Shown here one piece after another: positions 1 through 4,335 of a DNA stretch of 5,314 nt. Below the pieces are notes generated by a model. It saw nothing but the letters and a program-made list of their open reading frames with translations. It was not told the origin of the DNA and ran no database searches. Made by a program: the position numbers and the translations under genes. The DNA comes from Muribaculaceae bacterium (GTDB lineage: Bacteria; Pseudomonadota; Alphaproteobacteria; Rs-D84), in contig JAMPEH010000181.1 of the NCBI GenBank assembly GCA_023665245.1, positions 1 through 5,314 on the forward strand, read 5' to 3'. Within the stretch, counting starts at the first letter, position 1. Each line of letters starts with the position of its first letter.

Positions 1-160
1 GACCGGGGAATATAAGCAGATAGAGCCGGATTGCCGGGAGGGAGTGCGGGCGAAGCTGGAGCGCATGAAAGAACTCTGCAAAGAGCGAAATAATCTGTAT
101 GAAAAGCAGAACGATTTGAAAGGGCAGAAACAGCAGATAGAGAGGGCGTTAGAGAGATAA
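1..160 (+). CDS. C-terminal fragment of an unidentified charged, coiled-coil-like protein (partial, 5' end outside window)
   Basis: The frame is open from base 2 and ends at TAA 158-160, giving the last 52 residues of a protein that begins outside the window. The fragment is very rich in Glu, Lys, Arg and Gln, with heptad-like spacing (for example KELCKERNNLYEKQNDLKG), so it is probably a helical, coiled-coil tail. It is visibly GC-richer than the rest of the window. Such tails are common at the C-terminus of MobA/MobL-type relaxases and other mobilization proteins of Clostridia elements. That would fit the mobile setting, but no catalytic motif is in view and the function is only a guess. 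The stop codon lies six bases before a strong hairpin terminator. Confidence 0.6.
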   Translation, partial: TGEYKQIEPDCREGVRAKLERMKELCKERNNLYEKQNDLKGQKQQIERALER

Positions 161-165
161 AAAGT

Positions 166-202
166 GCCGGGGATTGACAGCAGTAGAAAGTCATTCCCCG
201 GC
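166..202. terminator. Bidirectional Rho-independent terminator between convergent genes
   Basis: A 13-bp stem with one mismatch pairs 166-178 (GCCGGGGATTGAC) with 190-202 (GTCATTCCCCGGC) around an 11-nt loop. On the plus strand it is followed by a T-rich stretch (GTTTGCTTTGTCTTATTT). On the minus strand it is followed by ACTTTTTATC, a clean T run. It therefore ends both the left-hand plus-strand gene and the convergent minus-strand small-gene operon. Confidence 0.85.
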
Positions 203-229
203 GTTTGCTTTGTCTTATTTCCAGTCCCC

Positions 230-269
230 GAAATGATAATAAATGTAGGGGAACAGGCTGTATCATTTC
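230..269. repeat. 9-bp perfect inverted repeat with extra AAATGATA copies
   Basis: GAAATGATA at 230-238 is the exact reverse complement of TATCATTTC at 261-269, with a 22-nt spacer. A further copy of the motif (TATATCATTT) follows at about 276-285. The repeat lies in the 3' untranslated region of the minus-strand operon. No T run follows on either strand, so it is not an obvious terminator; it may be an RNA structure or chance in AT-rich DNA. Confidence 0.35.
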
Positions 270-295
270 AAACTGTATATCATTTGCTAAAGAAG

Positions 296-469
296 CTATG
301 ATTTTTTGTCGGTCAATTTGTGGAATAGTTTCCGCAGTCCATAAAGGCAGGAACTTCCGATACCGATAAATACAACCGATGCTACCAAAGTGATAGCTAT
401 AATTCCGATAACTGAACCGCCAGAAATCCCGTTTTCTGCAACTTTTTCTACATCTTCTAAAATGTTCAT
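296..469 (-). CDS. 57-aa single-helix membrane peptide, last gene of the small-protein operon
   Basis: The gene starts at ATG 469-467 and stops at TAG 298-296. A very good ribosome binding site (GGGGAGG, 478-484 on the complement) lies 8 nt before the start. The product has an acidic amphipathic N-terminus (MNILEDVEKVAENG), then one strongly hydrophobic helix at about residues 17-39 containing GIIAITLVASVVFIG, then a basic tail (LRKLFHKLTDKKS). The positive-inside rule predicts N-out/C-in. The N-terminus followed by ISGGS loosely resembles a double-glycine leader of a secreted peptide, but no transporter or modification gene is nearby, so a small membrane protein is the safer reading. It lies 25 nt after the 170-aa gene and is presumably co-transcribed with it. 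I do not recognise the family. Confidence 0.72.
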   Translation of the reverse strand: MNILEDVEKVAENGISGGSVIGIIAITLVASVVFIGIGSSCLYGLRKLFHKLTDKKS

Positions 470-494
470 AGAAAATTCCTCCCCAAAAATGATT

Positions 495-1007
495 TTACAA
501 AGTGTTCGTCTGTAACGATTTTTCTATCAATTTTTCGGCTTCTTCTTCCGTTAAACCGAATTTTTCAGTCAGCATTTCTGTGATTTCTTTCTGCGTAGCA
601 CCATGTGTCTGCATAATATGAATGGACACAATCAGAATATCTTCTTTGCTGCTGTTTCTCCATGAAAGGATTGTTTCTGATGACGTCATGGGAATATCAA
701 TGTGCTTTGTAGGCAGTTCTTCTGCGATTTCATGGGCGTAGGCAGTATAAAGATTATGGTCTTTATGCACTCTGAAAAAGTGACAGCCGTATGCGATACC
801 GCCAACCAATACGCCAATATGGATAAAACATAAAATAGACAATATAATTTTTCTTTTACGGTTTCTCGCTGGGCGGCATGGACATTCTGCATTATCAGAA
901 CATGGACTGAACAGGGAAACAATTACAAAAACAGTTCCGGATAATATACTAATCAATGCTGTTGCACAAAACAGGATTAAAAAAAATTTGTGAATACCTA
1001 ATAACAT
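495..1007 (-). CDS. 170-aa two-helix membrane protein with a C-terminal domain shared by its two upstream neighbours
   Basis: The protein has hydrophobic segments at about residues 8-34 and 53-77. They are joined by a Cys- and Arg-rich loop (CSDNAECPC around 36-44, RNRKRK at 48-53), which by charge should face the cytoplasm. After the second helix comes a linker and then a helical domain at 122-166 (E..I...S..I...H......I..ML...F.L). This domain aligns without gaps to residues 28-72 of the 81-aa product and 39-83 of the 86-aa product. The start at 1007 follows a GGGGG-type ribosome binding site inside the end of the preceding gene, and the gap between the genes is only 6 nt. It looks like a membrane-anchored version of the two soluble neighbours. 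The molecular role is unknown and I recognise no named family. Confidence 0.82.
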   Translation of the reverse strand: MLLGIHKFFLILFCATALISILSGTVFVIVSLFSPCSDNAECPCRPARNRKRKIILSILCFIHIGVLVGGIAYGCHFFRVHKDHNLYTAYAHEIAEELPTKHIDIPMTSSETILSWRNSSKEDILIVSIHIMQTHGATQKEITEMLTEKFGLTEEEAEKLIEKSLQTNTL

Positions 1008-1013
1008 ATTCTG

Positions 1014-1259
1014 TTACGCCCCCTTTCCAGTTATATCCGTATAGCCATTTAATTTATCCAATACAATTTGGATTTGCTTTTCGTTTAGCATAAAATCTTT
1101 TTTCAGCATTTCCGCAATCTCCTTGTCAGATTTTCCATGCTTTTTGAAGATCAAGGCAGATTGGACGATAACGCCCTCTGCCGTTTGGAAAGTGCTGTCC
1201 TTGTTCCATGTATCATTAAAATTGTGATGTACTTTCGCTTGAATATCTTTAATACTCAT
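1014..1259 (-). CDS. 81-aa small helical protein, paralogue of the 86-aa neighbour
   Basis: The start ATG at 1259 follows GGGAG (1267-1271 on the complement) with 7 nt spacing; the stop is TAA at 1016-1014. There is no signal peptide or membrane helix, so a cytoplasmic protein is expected. The N-terminus MSIKDIQAKVHHNF resembles MNVNDIKKHIHAEL of the 86-aa product. Residues 28-72 carry the domain shared with the 86- and 170-aa proteins, with the invariant pattern E-x5-S-x2-I-x3-H-x6-I-x2-ML-x3-F-x-L. The predicted form is three short helices, about the size of a small protein-protein interaction bundle. Function unknown. It probably arose by tandem duplication within the operon and may pair with the membrane-anchored 170-aa version. 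Confidence 0.8.
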   Translation of the reverse strand: MSIKDIQAKVHHNFNDTWNKDSTFQTAEGVIVQSALIFKKHGKSDKEIAEMLKKDFMLNEKQIQIVLDKLNGYTDITGKGA

Positions 1260-1277
1260 TTCAACACTCCCTTTTGC

Positions 1278-1538
1278 TCAAAGTGATTGATCCATTTCTT
1301 TCTTTAAGAGTTGGTTAATTGTTTCCGTATCAAGAAAAAATTTATTTTCCAACATTATACGAATATCAGCGTCCGTCTGATTATGGTTTCGCATAATGCG
1401 GATTGAACGCAGGATTGTTTCTTCTTTCAAGCGTCCCTTTATATCTTCAATGCTTTTTAAGTTTTTATGGGAACTTGGAAATATGCTTTTGTCAAATAAT
1501 TCAGCATGAATATGCTTCTTTATATCATTGACATTCAC
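1278..1538 (-). CDS. 86-aa small helical protein with GTG start, paralogue of the 81-aa neighbour
   Basis: The only usable start is GTG at 1538: an in-frame TAA lies two codons upstream, and the next in-frame Met (residue 49) would remove half the conserved domain. The start overlaps the end of the Cys-rich gene by 14 nt and has only a distant GAGGG ribosome binding site, so translation is probably coupled to that gene. Residues 1-14 (MNVNDIKKHIHAEL) and 39-83 match the 81-aa product. The shared domain has the E...S..I...H......I..ML...F.L pattern, with FL at 68-69. No membrane helix is seen and the protein is highly charged. I do not recognise a named family. Confidence 0.75.
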   Translation of the reverse strand: MNVNDIKKHIHAELFDKSIFPSSHKNLKSIEDIKGRLKEETILRSIRIMRNHNQTDADIRIMLENKFFLDTETINQLLKKEMDQSL

Positions 1539-1707
1539 AGTTTACATTGTTTCCCTCTCCCGGACAGGAATTTTTGTTATAAGGGCAGGAATTATAATAT
1601 CTGCGGCAGTTCCGACACCTGCGGTAATACCTGTTTCCAATCCATGCAGCCGTACCAACCGCATGTAATTTTGCAAGTCCTAACCCCATAAAAGGAAATA
1701 AAAACAT
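1525..1707 (-). CDS. 60-aa Cys-rich small protein with a hydrophobic N-terminus
   Basis: The start ATG at 1707 follows GGAGG (1715-1719 on the complement) with 7 nt spacing; the stop TGA overlaps the GTG start of the next gene. The N-terminal 24 residues are hydrophobic with Gly and Ala (FPFMGLGLA, AVGTAAWIG), a short membrane or membrane-associated helix. The remainder is basic, then Cys-rich: Cys at 31, 34, 41, 48, 57 and 59, with a CRNC pair and a tyrosine-rich RRYYNSCPYNKNSCPG stretch. This could bind a metal such as zinc or form disulfides. No known family is recognised. It lies second in the operon, between the 52-aa peptide and the two paralogous soluble proteins. Confidence 0.7.
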   Translation of the reverse strand: MFLFPFMGLGLAKLHAVGTAAWIGNRYYRRCRNCRRYYNSCPYNKNSCPGEGNNVNCECQ

Positions 1708-1738
1708 TCTGATACCTCCGTTTCTTTTTGAAAGCTGG

Positions 1739-1897
1739 TTATTTGTTTTCCGAAGAAGCCGTATCCTCTGAAAAACCTTTCATGCGCCGAATATTCTTTG
1801 AAGCGGTTTTCCCTCCGATTTTTGAGATTAAAACAACAGAACCTCCGGCAACTGCAATGATTACAGGAACCATTAAAATTGATGTGATACTTAACAT
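1739..1897 (-). CDS. 52-aa single-helix membrane peptide, first gene of the operon
   Basis: The start ATG is at 1897-1895 and the stop TAA at 1741-1739. A strong ribosome binding site (AAAGGACGG, 1906-1914 on the complement) sits just upstream. The product begins with a hydrophobic helix at about residues 4-25 (ILMVPVIIAVAGGSVVLI within it), followed by a basic stretch (SKIGGKTASKNIRRMK) and a polar tail. This predicts a single-pass membrane peptide with a cytoplasmic C-terminus. In layout it resembles the 57-aa peptide that closes the operon, although the two are not obviously homologous. Another same-strand frame (1680-1943) overlaps it but lacks a comparable ribosome binding site. It is the first gene after the divergent promoter. 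Function unknown. Confidence 0.7.
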   Translation of the reverse strand: MLSITSILMVPVIIAVAGGSVVLISKIGGKTASKNIRRMKGFSEDTASSENK

Positions 1898-1924
1898 AAT
1901 AAATACCGTCCTTTCTTAAAAAAT

Positions 1925-1952
1925 AATGTATTAAATCCAACATGGTGTTGAA
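1925..1952 (-). promoter_or_regulatory. Predicted promoter of the minus-strand small-protein operon
   Basis: On the minus strand a -35-like TTCAAC (1952-1947) and a -10-like TACATT (1930-1925) are separated by 16 bp. They lie just upstream of the ribosome binding site of the 52-aa gene. The -10 match is mediocre. The -35 box overlaps that of the divergent tetR promoter, so the same bound regulator could control both directions. Confidence 0.42.
1938..1950. promoter_or_regulatory. Candidate TetR operator in the divergent promoter
   Basis: CAACA-TGG-TGTTG (1938-1950) is a 13-bp interrupted palindrome covering the overlapping -35 boxes of the two divergent promoters. It contains ACATGGTG (1940-1947), the same 8-mer that forms each arm of the perfect 22-bp palindrome after tetR. 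That recurrence supports a common regulator, most simply the adjacent TetR protein repressing both itself and the small-protein operon. The binding assignment is inference. Confidence 0.5.
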
Positions 1953-1976
1953 TTGTGTTTACAAGGTCAGTATAAT
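1948..1976 (+). promoter_or_regulatory. Predicted sigma-A promoter of the tetR gene
   Basis: TTGAAT (1948-1953) and a perfect TATAAT (1971-1976) are separated by the optimal 17 bp. Transcription would start near 1983, giving a leader of about 100 nt before the chosen ATG at 2085. The -35 box is overlapped by the candidate operator, which fits autorepression. Confidence 0.7.
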
Positions 1977-1985
1977 AAGAGAGAA

Positions 1986-2036
1986 AAAAACATTCAATCA
2001 TCAATGTTTTTCAATCTGTCTTTAGCCGGACAGATT
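1986..2036 (+). ncRNA. Two consecutive hairpins in the tetR 5' leader
   Basis: The leader contains a perfect 9-bp stem (AAAAACATT 1986-1994 with AATGTTTTT 2003-2011, 8-nt loop). A perfect 8-bp stem follows directly (AATCTGTC 2013-2020 with GACAGATT 2029-2036, 8-nt loop). They lie between the promoter and the ribosome binding site. They could be an mRNA-stabilising or attenuation structure; no known riboswitch class is recognised. Confidence 0.4.
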
Positions 2037-2084
2037 TGCGGTATTTGTTGGATTAGAGAAAAATTTTTAGGAGAGAAGCAGATT

Positions 2085-2645
2085 ATGAAAGAAAACAGGC
2101 GGGTAAAATTTACGAAAATGTTTCTGAATGAAAGCCTTTTGAAATTTTTGGCAGAGAAGCCAATATCAAGAATTACAGTGAAAGAAATATGTGAGGAAGC
2201 GGACGTAAACCGTTCTACATATTATGTTCATTTTACCGATCCGTATGACCAATTAAAGAAACTTGAAATGGATATTATGATAGATATGGCTGTTTATGTA
2301 GATAGTATCACCACGGGAAATACACATGACACAAAAAGGCAGAAGCAGACTTTGAAAAATATTCTTGAATATATCCTGAAAAAGAAGCACATTTTTCAAG
2401 TCCTGCTTACAAAGGACGGCGGGTATGATTTGCAGAAAGATATTCTTTCTTTTTTTGGGGAACGGTTATTCCCGAAAACAGAGAAAGCAACAGATGGCAA
2501 AGAAACGGTATTGCAGTATAAATATATTTATGCAAGCACCGGGGCGTTTGGAATCATATATCATTGGATAGTTGACGACAGTAATTTGAGTACAGATACA
2601 GTTGCACAAATGATTGCGGATTTTACGGAAGAAATGCGGAAATAG
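2085..2645 (+). CDS. TetR/AcrR-family transcriptional regulator
   Basis: This is a 186-aa DNA-binding regulator, a normal length for the family. The chosen start ATG 2085 follows AGGAGAG (2069-2075). Starting at 1953 would add 44 residues across the promoter and leader hairpins with no family resemblance. The N-terminal helix-turn-helix is clear: a helix around FLNESLLKFLAEKPIS, then ITVKEICEEADVNRSTYYVHF (residues about 30-50), where the RSTYYVHF recognition-helix end is typical. The C-terminal half (YIYASTGAFGIIYHWIVDD, then STDTVAQMI) fits the TetR_C_7-type effector domain of short Firmicute regulators. It is divergent from the small-protein operon and flanked on both sides by ACATGGTG operator-like sites, so it probably represses that operon and itself. 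The ligand is unknown. Confidence 0.92.
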   Translation: MKENRRVKFTKMFLNESLLKFLAEKPISRITVKEICEEADVNRSTYYVHFTDPYDQLKKLEMDIMIDMAVYVDSITTGNTHDTKRQKQTLKNILEYILKKKHIFQVLLTKDGGYDLQKDILSFFGERLFPKTEKATDGKETVLQYKYIYASTGAFGIIYHWIVDDSNLSTDTVAQMIADFTEEMRK

Positions 2646-2668
2646 AATTATTTCTTAATGATTATCCA

Positions 2669-2690
2669 TACATGGTGCTAGCACCATGTA
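2669..2690. promoter_or_regulatory. Perfect 22-bp palindrome, candidate TetR operator
   Basis: TACATGGTGCT (2669-2679) is followed immediately by its exact reverse complement (2680-2690), with no central spacer. It begins 24 bases after the tetR stop codon. No T run follows on either strand, and the RNA form would need a very tight loop, so an operator is more likely than a terminator. Each arm contains ACATGGTG, shared with the divergent promoter. A ribosome binding site and a short reading frame follow, so it probably once controlled a gene downstream of tetR. Confidence 0.6.
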
Positions 2691-2717
2691 ATAACAGCGA
2701 ATAAGGAGAAAATCGGA

Positions 2718-2789
2718 ATGGGGCTATTGGCAATTAGCAGATTGTGTGAAATTGGGTGCTGTTTTATTTTGAAATGGGTTGTTATTTAG
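2718..2789 (+). pseudogene. 23-codon remnant of a gene downstream of tetR
   Basis: ATG 2718 is preceded by AAGGAG (2703-2708) at good spacing and follows the 22-bp palindrome. The frame closes after 23 codons at TAG 2787-2789. The peptide (MGLLAISRLCEIGCCFILKW...) is hydrophobic and could be the first residues of a membrane protein. A well-positioned operator and ribosome binding site in front of almost nothing suggest that the original TetR-controlled gene was cut away here, perhaps when the element end at about 2810 was formed. It could also be a genuine tiny peptide gene. Confidence 0.35.
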
Positions 2790-2806
2790 TGGAGATTTGT
2801 TATAAT
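2779..2806 (+). promoter_or_regulatory. Candidate promoter reading into the element end
   Basis: TTGTTA (2779-2784) and a perfect TATAAT (2801-2806) are 16 bp apart. Transcription would start at about 2813 and run through the direct repeats and attachment core. The nearest downstream frame begins with an ATG at 2809 (30 codons) but has no ribosome binding site. The role is unknown. Confidence 0.35.
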
Positions 2807-2813
2807 AAATGCG

Positions 2814-2832
2814 TGGCAACATTTTGGCAACA
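2814..2832 (+). repeat. Pair of TGGCAACA direct repeats, candidate integrase arm-type sites
   Basis: TGGCAACA occurs at 2814-2821 and 2825-2832, an 11-bp period (one helical turn). The same layout with a different heptamer occurs at 4215-4234. In each case the conserved core lies about 120 bp downstream. Paired direct repeats near an attachment core are typical binding sites for the N-terminal arm-binding domain of Tn916/lambda-type tyrosine integrases. Confidence 0.5.
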
Positions 2833-2877
2833 GAAAATCAGCAAGCCATAATAAATGATGTAATTGAAGTAAAAAAG

Positions 2878-2934
2878 GGCGTGTATTTGCACGAAACTTA
2901 AACAAATATAGTTAATAACAACAAAGGACACGCC
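2878..2934. repeat. Inverted repeat ending at the attachment core
   Basis: GGCGTGT (2878-2884) pairs with ACACGCC (2928-2934), which abuts the core at 2935. A small nested hairpin, CGTG-TATTTG-CACG, begins in the left arm. The corresponding region before the second core shows no such repeat, so this belongs to the left element's end only. Confidence 0.3.
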
Positions 2935-2948
2935 GAGTTCGAGTGATT
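2935..2948. other. Candidate attachment core, copy 1
   Basis: GAGTTCGAGTGATT here matches GAATTCGAATGATT at 4336-4349 in 12 of 14 positions. It is the best-conserved point in the longer repeat. The sequence to its left differs between copies, while the sequence to its right is related for about 110 bp, as expected at a recombination core. No recombinase gene is in the window, so the assignment rests on architecture alone. Confidence 0.5.
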
Positions 2949-2975
2949 CAATTTTTGTATAGATTATTATAATAT

Positions 2976-3002
2976 AGCAGATAGTTCATATGTCATCTGC
3001 TG
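2976..3002. other. Conserved hairpin downstream of core copy 1
   Basis: AGCAGAT and ATCTGCT form a 7-bp stem around an interior that includes TTCATATG. The second copy at 4376-4400 has GGCAGAT/ATCTGCC: the outer pair changed from A-T to G-C on both sides, a compensatory change that keeps the stem. A T-rich stretch follows, so it could be a weak terminator, or a site for an accessory recombination protein. Confidence 0.45.
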
Positions 3003-3043
3003 TTATTCATATTATTTGTATTTTGATGAAATATATGGGGTTT

Positions 3044-3052
3044 TGTACCCAA
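3044..3052 (-). repeat. Inverted TTGGGTACA arm-type site, left end of the 1.4-kb cassette
   Basis: TGTACCCAA is the reverse complement of TTGGGTACA, the exact 9-mer present twice at 4215-4234 at the other end of the cassette. It lies 109 bp after the start of core copy 1. Element-specific arm sites facing each other from both ends are what a tyrosine-integrase attachment layout would show. Confidence 0.5.
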
Positions 3053-3079
3053 CAAGAAAATGGTATTATTAATCATTTG

Positions 3080-3107
3080 TTGGAATTGAATAATAATATT
3101 GTATAGT
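3080..3107 (+). promoter_or_regulatory. Candidate promoter of the DUF3791-DUF3990 operon
   Basis: TTGGAA (3080-3085) and TATAGT (3102-3107) are 16 bp apart in an AT-rich stretch, about 80 bp before the first start codon. An overlapping alternative pairs TTGAAT (3086) with TATAAA (3107). The three downstream genes are contiguous and need only this one promoter. Confidence 0.4.
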
Positions 3108-3185
3108 ATAAATTACTGATAACTTTGAAGTTGTGCAACAGAATAAAAGCAACCATAGATTGAGGACTAGGAGATGGAGAGCTAT

Positions 3186-3404
3186 ATGAATAGATCAGAT
3201 AATGTTTTGAATATGCAGATAACAATAGTAAATTCCATGAAAGAAGTGTGGAATATCGACTATGACAAGATAAGTAACCTTTTGGAAAAGTATGACCTTC
3301 TTTGTTATATTGACACTTGTTATGAGATGTATAATTCTATGGGGATTAAGGGTATTTTGCAGGACTTGCAGGCATATATAGATTCGGTGGAGGAGGTTAT
3401 CTAA
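3186..3404 (+). CDS. DUF3791 domain-containing protein, putative antitoxin-like partner
   Basis: This is a 72-aa protein beginning MNRSDN. An ATG at 3174 is in frame, but AGGAG (3169-3173) touches it directly with zero spacing. The ATG at 3186 has both AGGAG at 12 nt and GGAGAG at 4 nt, so it is preferred. The core DKISNLLEKYDLLCYIDTCYEMYNSMGIKGILQDLQAYI fits the DUF3791 pattern (F/L..Y....YI..CYE..H..G....D...YI), with Met-Tyr-Asn-Ser replacing the usual Leu-His-Thr-Thr. DUF3791 proteins commonly sit directly before DUF3990 proteins in Clostridia. Here the TAA stop is followed at once by the DUF3990 ATG, which implies coupled translation. An antitoxin or complex-partner role is inferred from the arrangement, not shown. 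Confidence 0.85.
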   Translation: MNRSDNVLNMQITIVNSMKEVWNIDYDKISNLLEKYDLLCYIDTCYEMYNSMGIKGILQDLQAYIDSVEEVI

Positions 3405-3974
3405 ATGAAAGACTTGTATCATGGATCTATATATGATATAGATGAAATTGATATAACAGAGGGAAACGGATATAAGGATTTTGGCAAAGGATTTTATGCG
3501 ACACCTATCAAAAAGCATGCTGATAGCATAGCTATAAGGAATAAACATATTACAGAAATGAGGCAGGCTAAGATAAAACAGAGGAATCCGCAATATAAAA
3601 CAAAAGTATATCAAGCTTATCGGTATAATCTGGAATTTGATGATAATTGCATTGATAATCCAGAAAAATTGAAGATAAAAATTTTTGAGAAAGCAGATCG
3701 TGAATGGGTTCGATTTGTTTTACGGAATCGTGAAGCGAATGAAAGTATGCATGATTATGATATTGTGATCGGACCGACTGCGGATGAAAATACAGTTACG
3801 ATTATCAATTCTTATAAAGATGAATTGATTGCTTCCAATTATTCAGATGATTTGCTGGATGCATTGATTAAGGAATTGGAACCGGAAAATCTGCCCAAAC
3901 AGTATTTTTTTGGAACACAGTCAGCGCTTGCAAAATTGCGGTTTAAAAGGCTTAGAAGGGAGATTATAGGATGA
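3405..3974 (+). CDS. DUF3990 protein, ADP-ribosyltransferase-like, putative toxin
   Basis: This 189-aa protein has the DUF3990 signature in order: LYHGS (residues 4-8), KDFGKGFYAT (24-33), EWVRFVLRNR (100-109), DYDIVIGPTAD (117-127) and QYFFGTQSALAKL (166-178). The His-Gly near the start and the GFY-T block resemble the NAD-binding motifs of the ADP-ribosyltransferase fold, to which I believe this family is distantly related. Catalysis is not proven. All blocks are present, so the gene appears intact. AGGAGG (3391-3396) precedes the ATG by 8 nt. The gene sits between two DUF3791-type genes, with 0 nt before it and a 4-nt ATGA overlap after it, a toxin-antitoxin-like layout. Its position inside an att-bounded cassette suggests a stability or phage-defence role. 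Confidence 0.9.
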   Translation: MKDLYHGSIYDIDEIDITEGNGYKDFGKGFYATPIKKHADSIAIRNKHITEMRQAKIKQRNPQYKTKVYQAYRYNLEFDDNCIDNPEKLKIKIFEKADREWVRFVLRNREANESMHDYDIVIGPTADENTVTIINSYKDELIASNYSDDLLDALIKELEPENLPKQYFFGTQSALAKLRFKRLRREIIG

Positions 3975-4207
3975 GTACTGTGAATATTAATAAATCCATA
4001 CAGGCAATTTCGGTTTATTTGGTTAGAAGCATTAGTCATGAAAGGAATTGTACAGAGGAAGATGCTTTGAAATTATTATTGAAGACGTCGACATATGAGT
4101 TGTTGCAGGACAAGGATTCGAGATTGTATGCAGAAGCACCGGAATATGTGTATAGTATGTTAAAGGATGAGCAAAATGGCAATGTGGAGTCATGGATAAG
4201 AGACTGA
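3971..4207 (+). CDS. Second DUF3791-like protein, putative antitoxin-like partner
   Basis: This is a 78-aa protein starting at ATG 3971, which overlaps the DUF3990 stop (ATGA). The ribosome binding site AAGGGAG (3956-3962) lies inside the preceding gene. The pattern of an N-terminal helix (SIQAISVYLVRSIS), TEEDALKLLLKTSTYELLQDKDSRLYAEAPEYVYSMLKDE fits the other DUF3791 subtype, with a conserved S-TYELL-D---LY--SPEYVY-ML block. It is not closely similar to the first DUF3791 protein at 3186-3404, so the operon carries two different subtypes around one DUF3990. The immunity or chaperone role is inferred from operon layout. The gene ends just before the arm-type repeats of the cassette's right end. 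Confidence 0.85.
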   Translation: MSTVNINKSIQAISVYLVRSISHERNCTEEDALKLLLKTSTYELLQDKDSRLYAEAPEYVYSMLKDEQNGNVESWIRD

Positions 4208-4214
4208 AAGCGTG

Positions 4215-4234
4215 TTGGGTACATTTTGGGTACA
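4215..4234 (+). repeat. Pair of TTGGGTACA direct repeats, right-end arm-type sites of the cassette
   Basis: TTGGGTACA occurs at 4215-4223 and 4226-4234 with an 11-bp period. It has the same layout as the TGGCAACA pair at 2814 and the same ACATTTTGG linker, and it lies about 120 bp before core copy 2. The same 9-mer occurs inverted at 3044-3052, at the other end of the segment. Confidence 0.55.
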
Positions 4235-4335
4235 CCAGCTTTGAAACCATATAAACGACGAACGAAACCGCATCAAAATGATACGATTTCACGAGAAAAG
4301 CAATGTAAAACAGGACTTGCAACAAACAGGAAAAA

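Noticed and set aside
296..469. Double-glycine bacteriocin precursor
   Set aside because: The ISGGS stretch and hydrophobic core are suggestive, but no peptidase-containing transporter, modification enzyme or immunity gene is present, so it is recorded only as a membrane peptide.
1680..1943. 87-aa minus-strand open frame overlapping the 52-aa gene
   Set aside because: It overlaps the operon promoter region and the 52-aa gene in another frame, lacks a comparable ribosome binding site, and its composition (runs of Cys, Phe, Arg) looks non-coding.
1953..2084. N-terminal extension of the TetR protein
   Set aside because: These 44 residues cover the -10 box and two leader hairpins. The start at 2085 has a good ribosome binding site and begins just before the helix-turn-helix domain as expected.
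2669..2690. Palindrome as tetR terminator
   Set aside because: The perfect palindrome has no central loop and no T run on either strand, and its arms recur in the divergent promoter, which favours an operator.
2931..2950. tRNA T-arm remnant at the core (GAGTTCGAGTG resembles GGTTCGAGTCC)
   Set aside because: No matching T-stem, acceptor stem or CCA end can be paired at either copy, so a tRNA attachment site is not supported from this sequence.
3195..3614. 139-aa minus-strand open frame opposite the DUF3791/DUF3990 genes
   Set aside because: It is antisense to two well-supported genes, hydrophobic and Ile/Tyr-rich as expected from reading AT-rich coding DNA backwards, with no ribosome binding site support.
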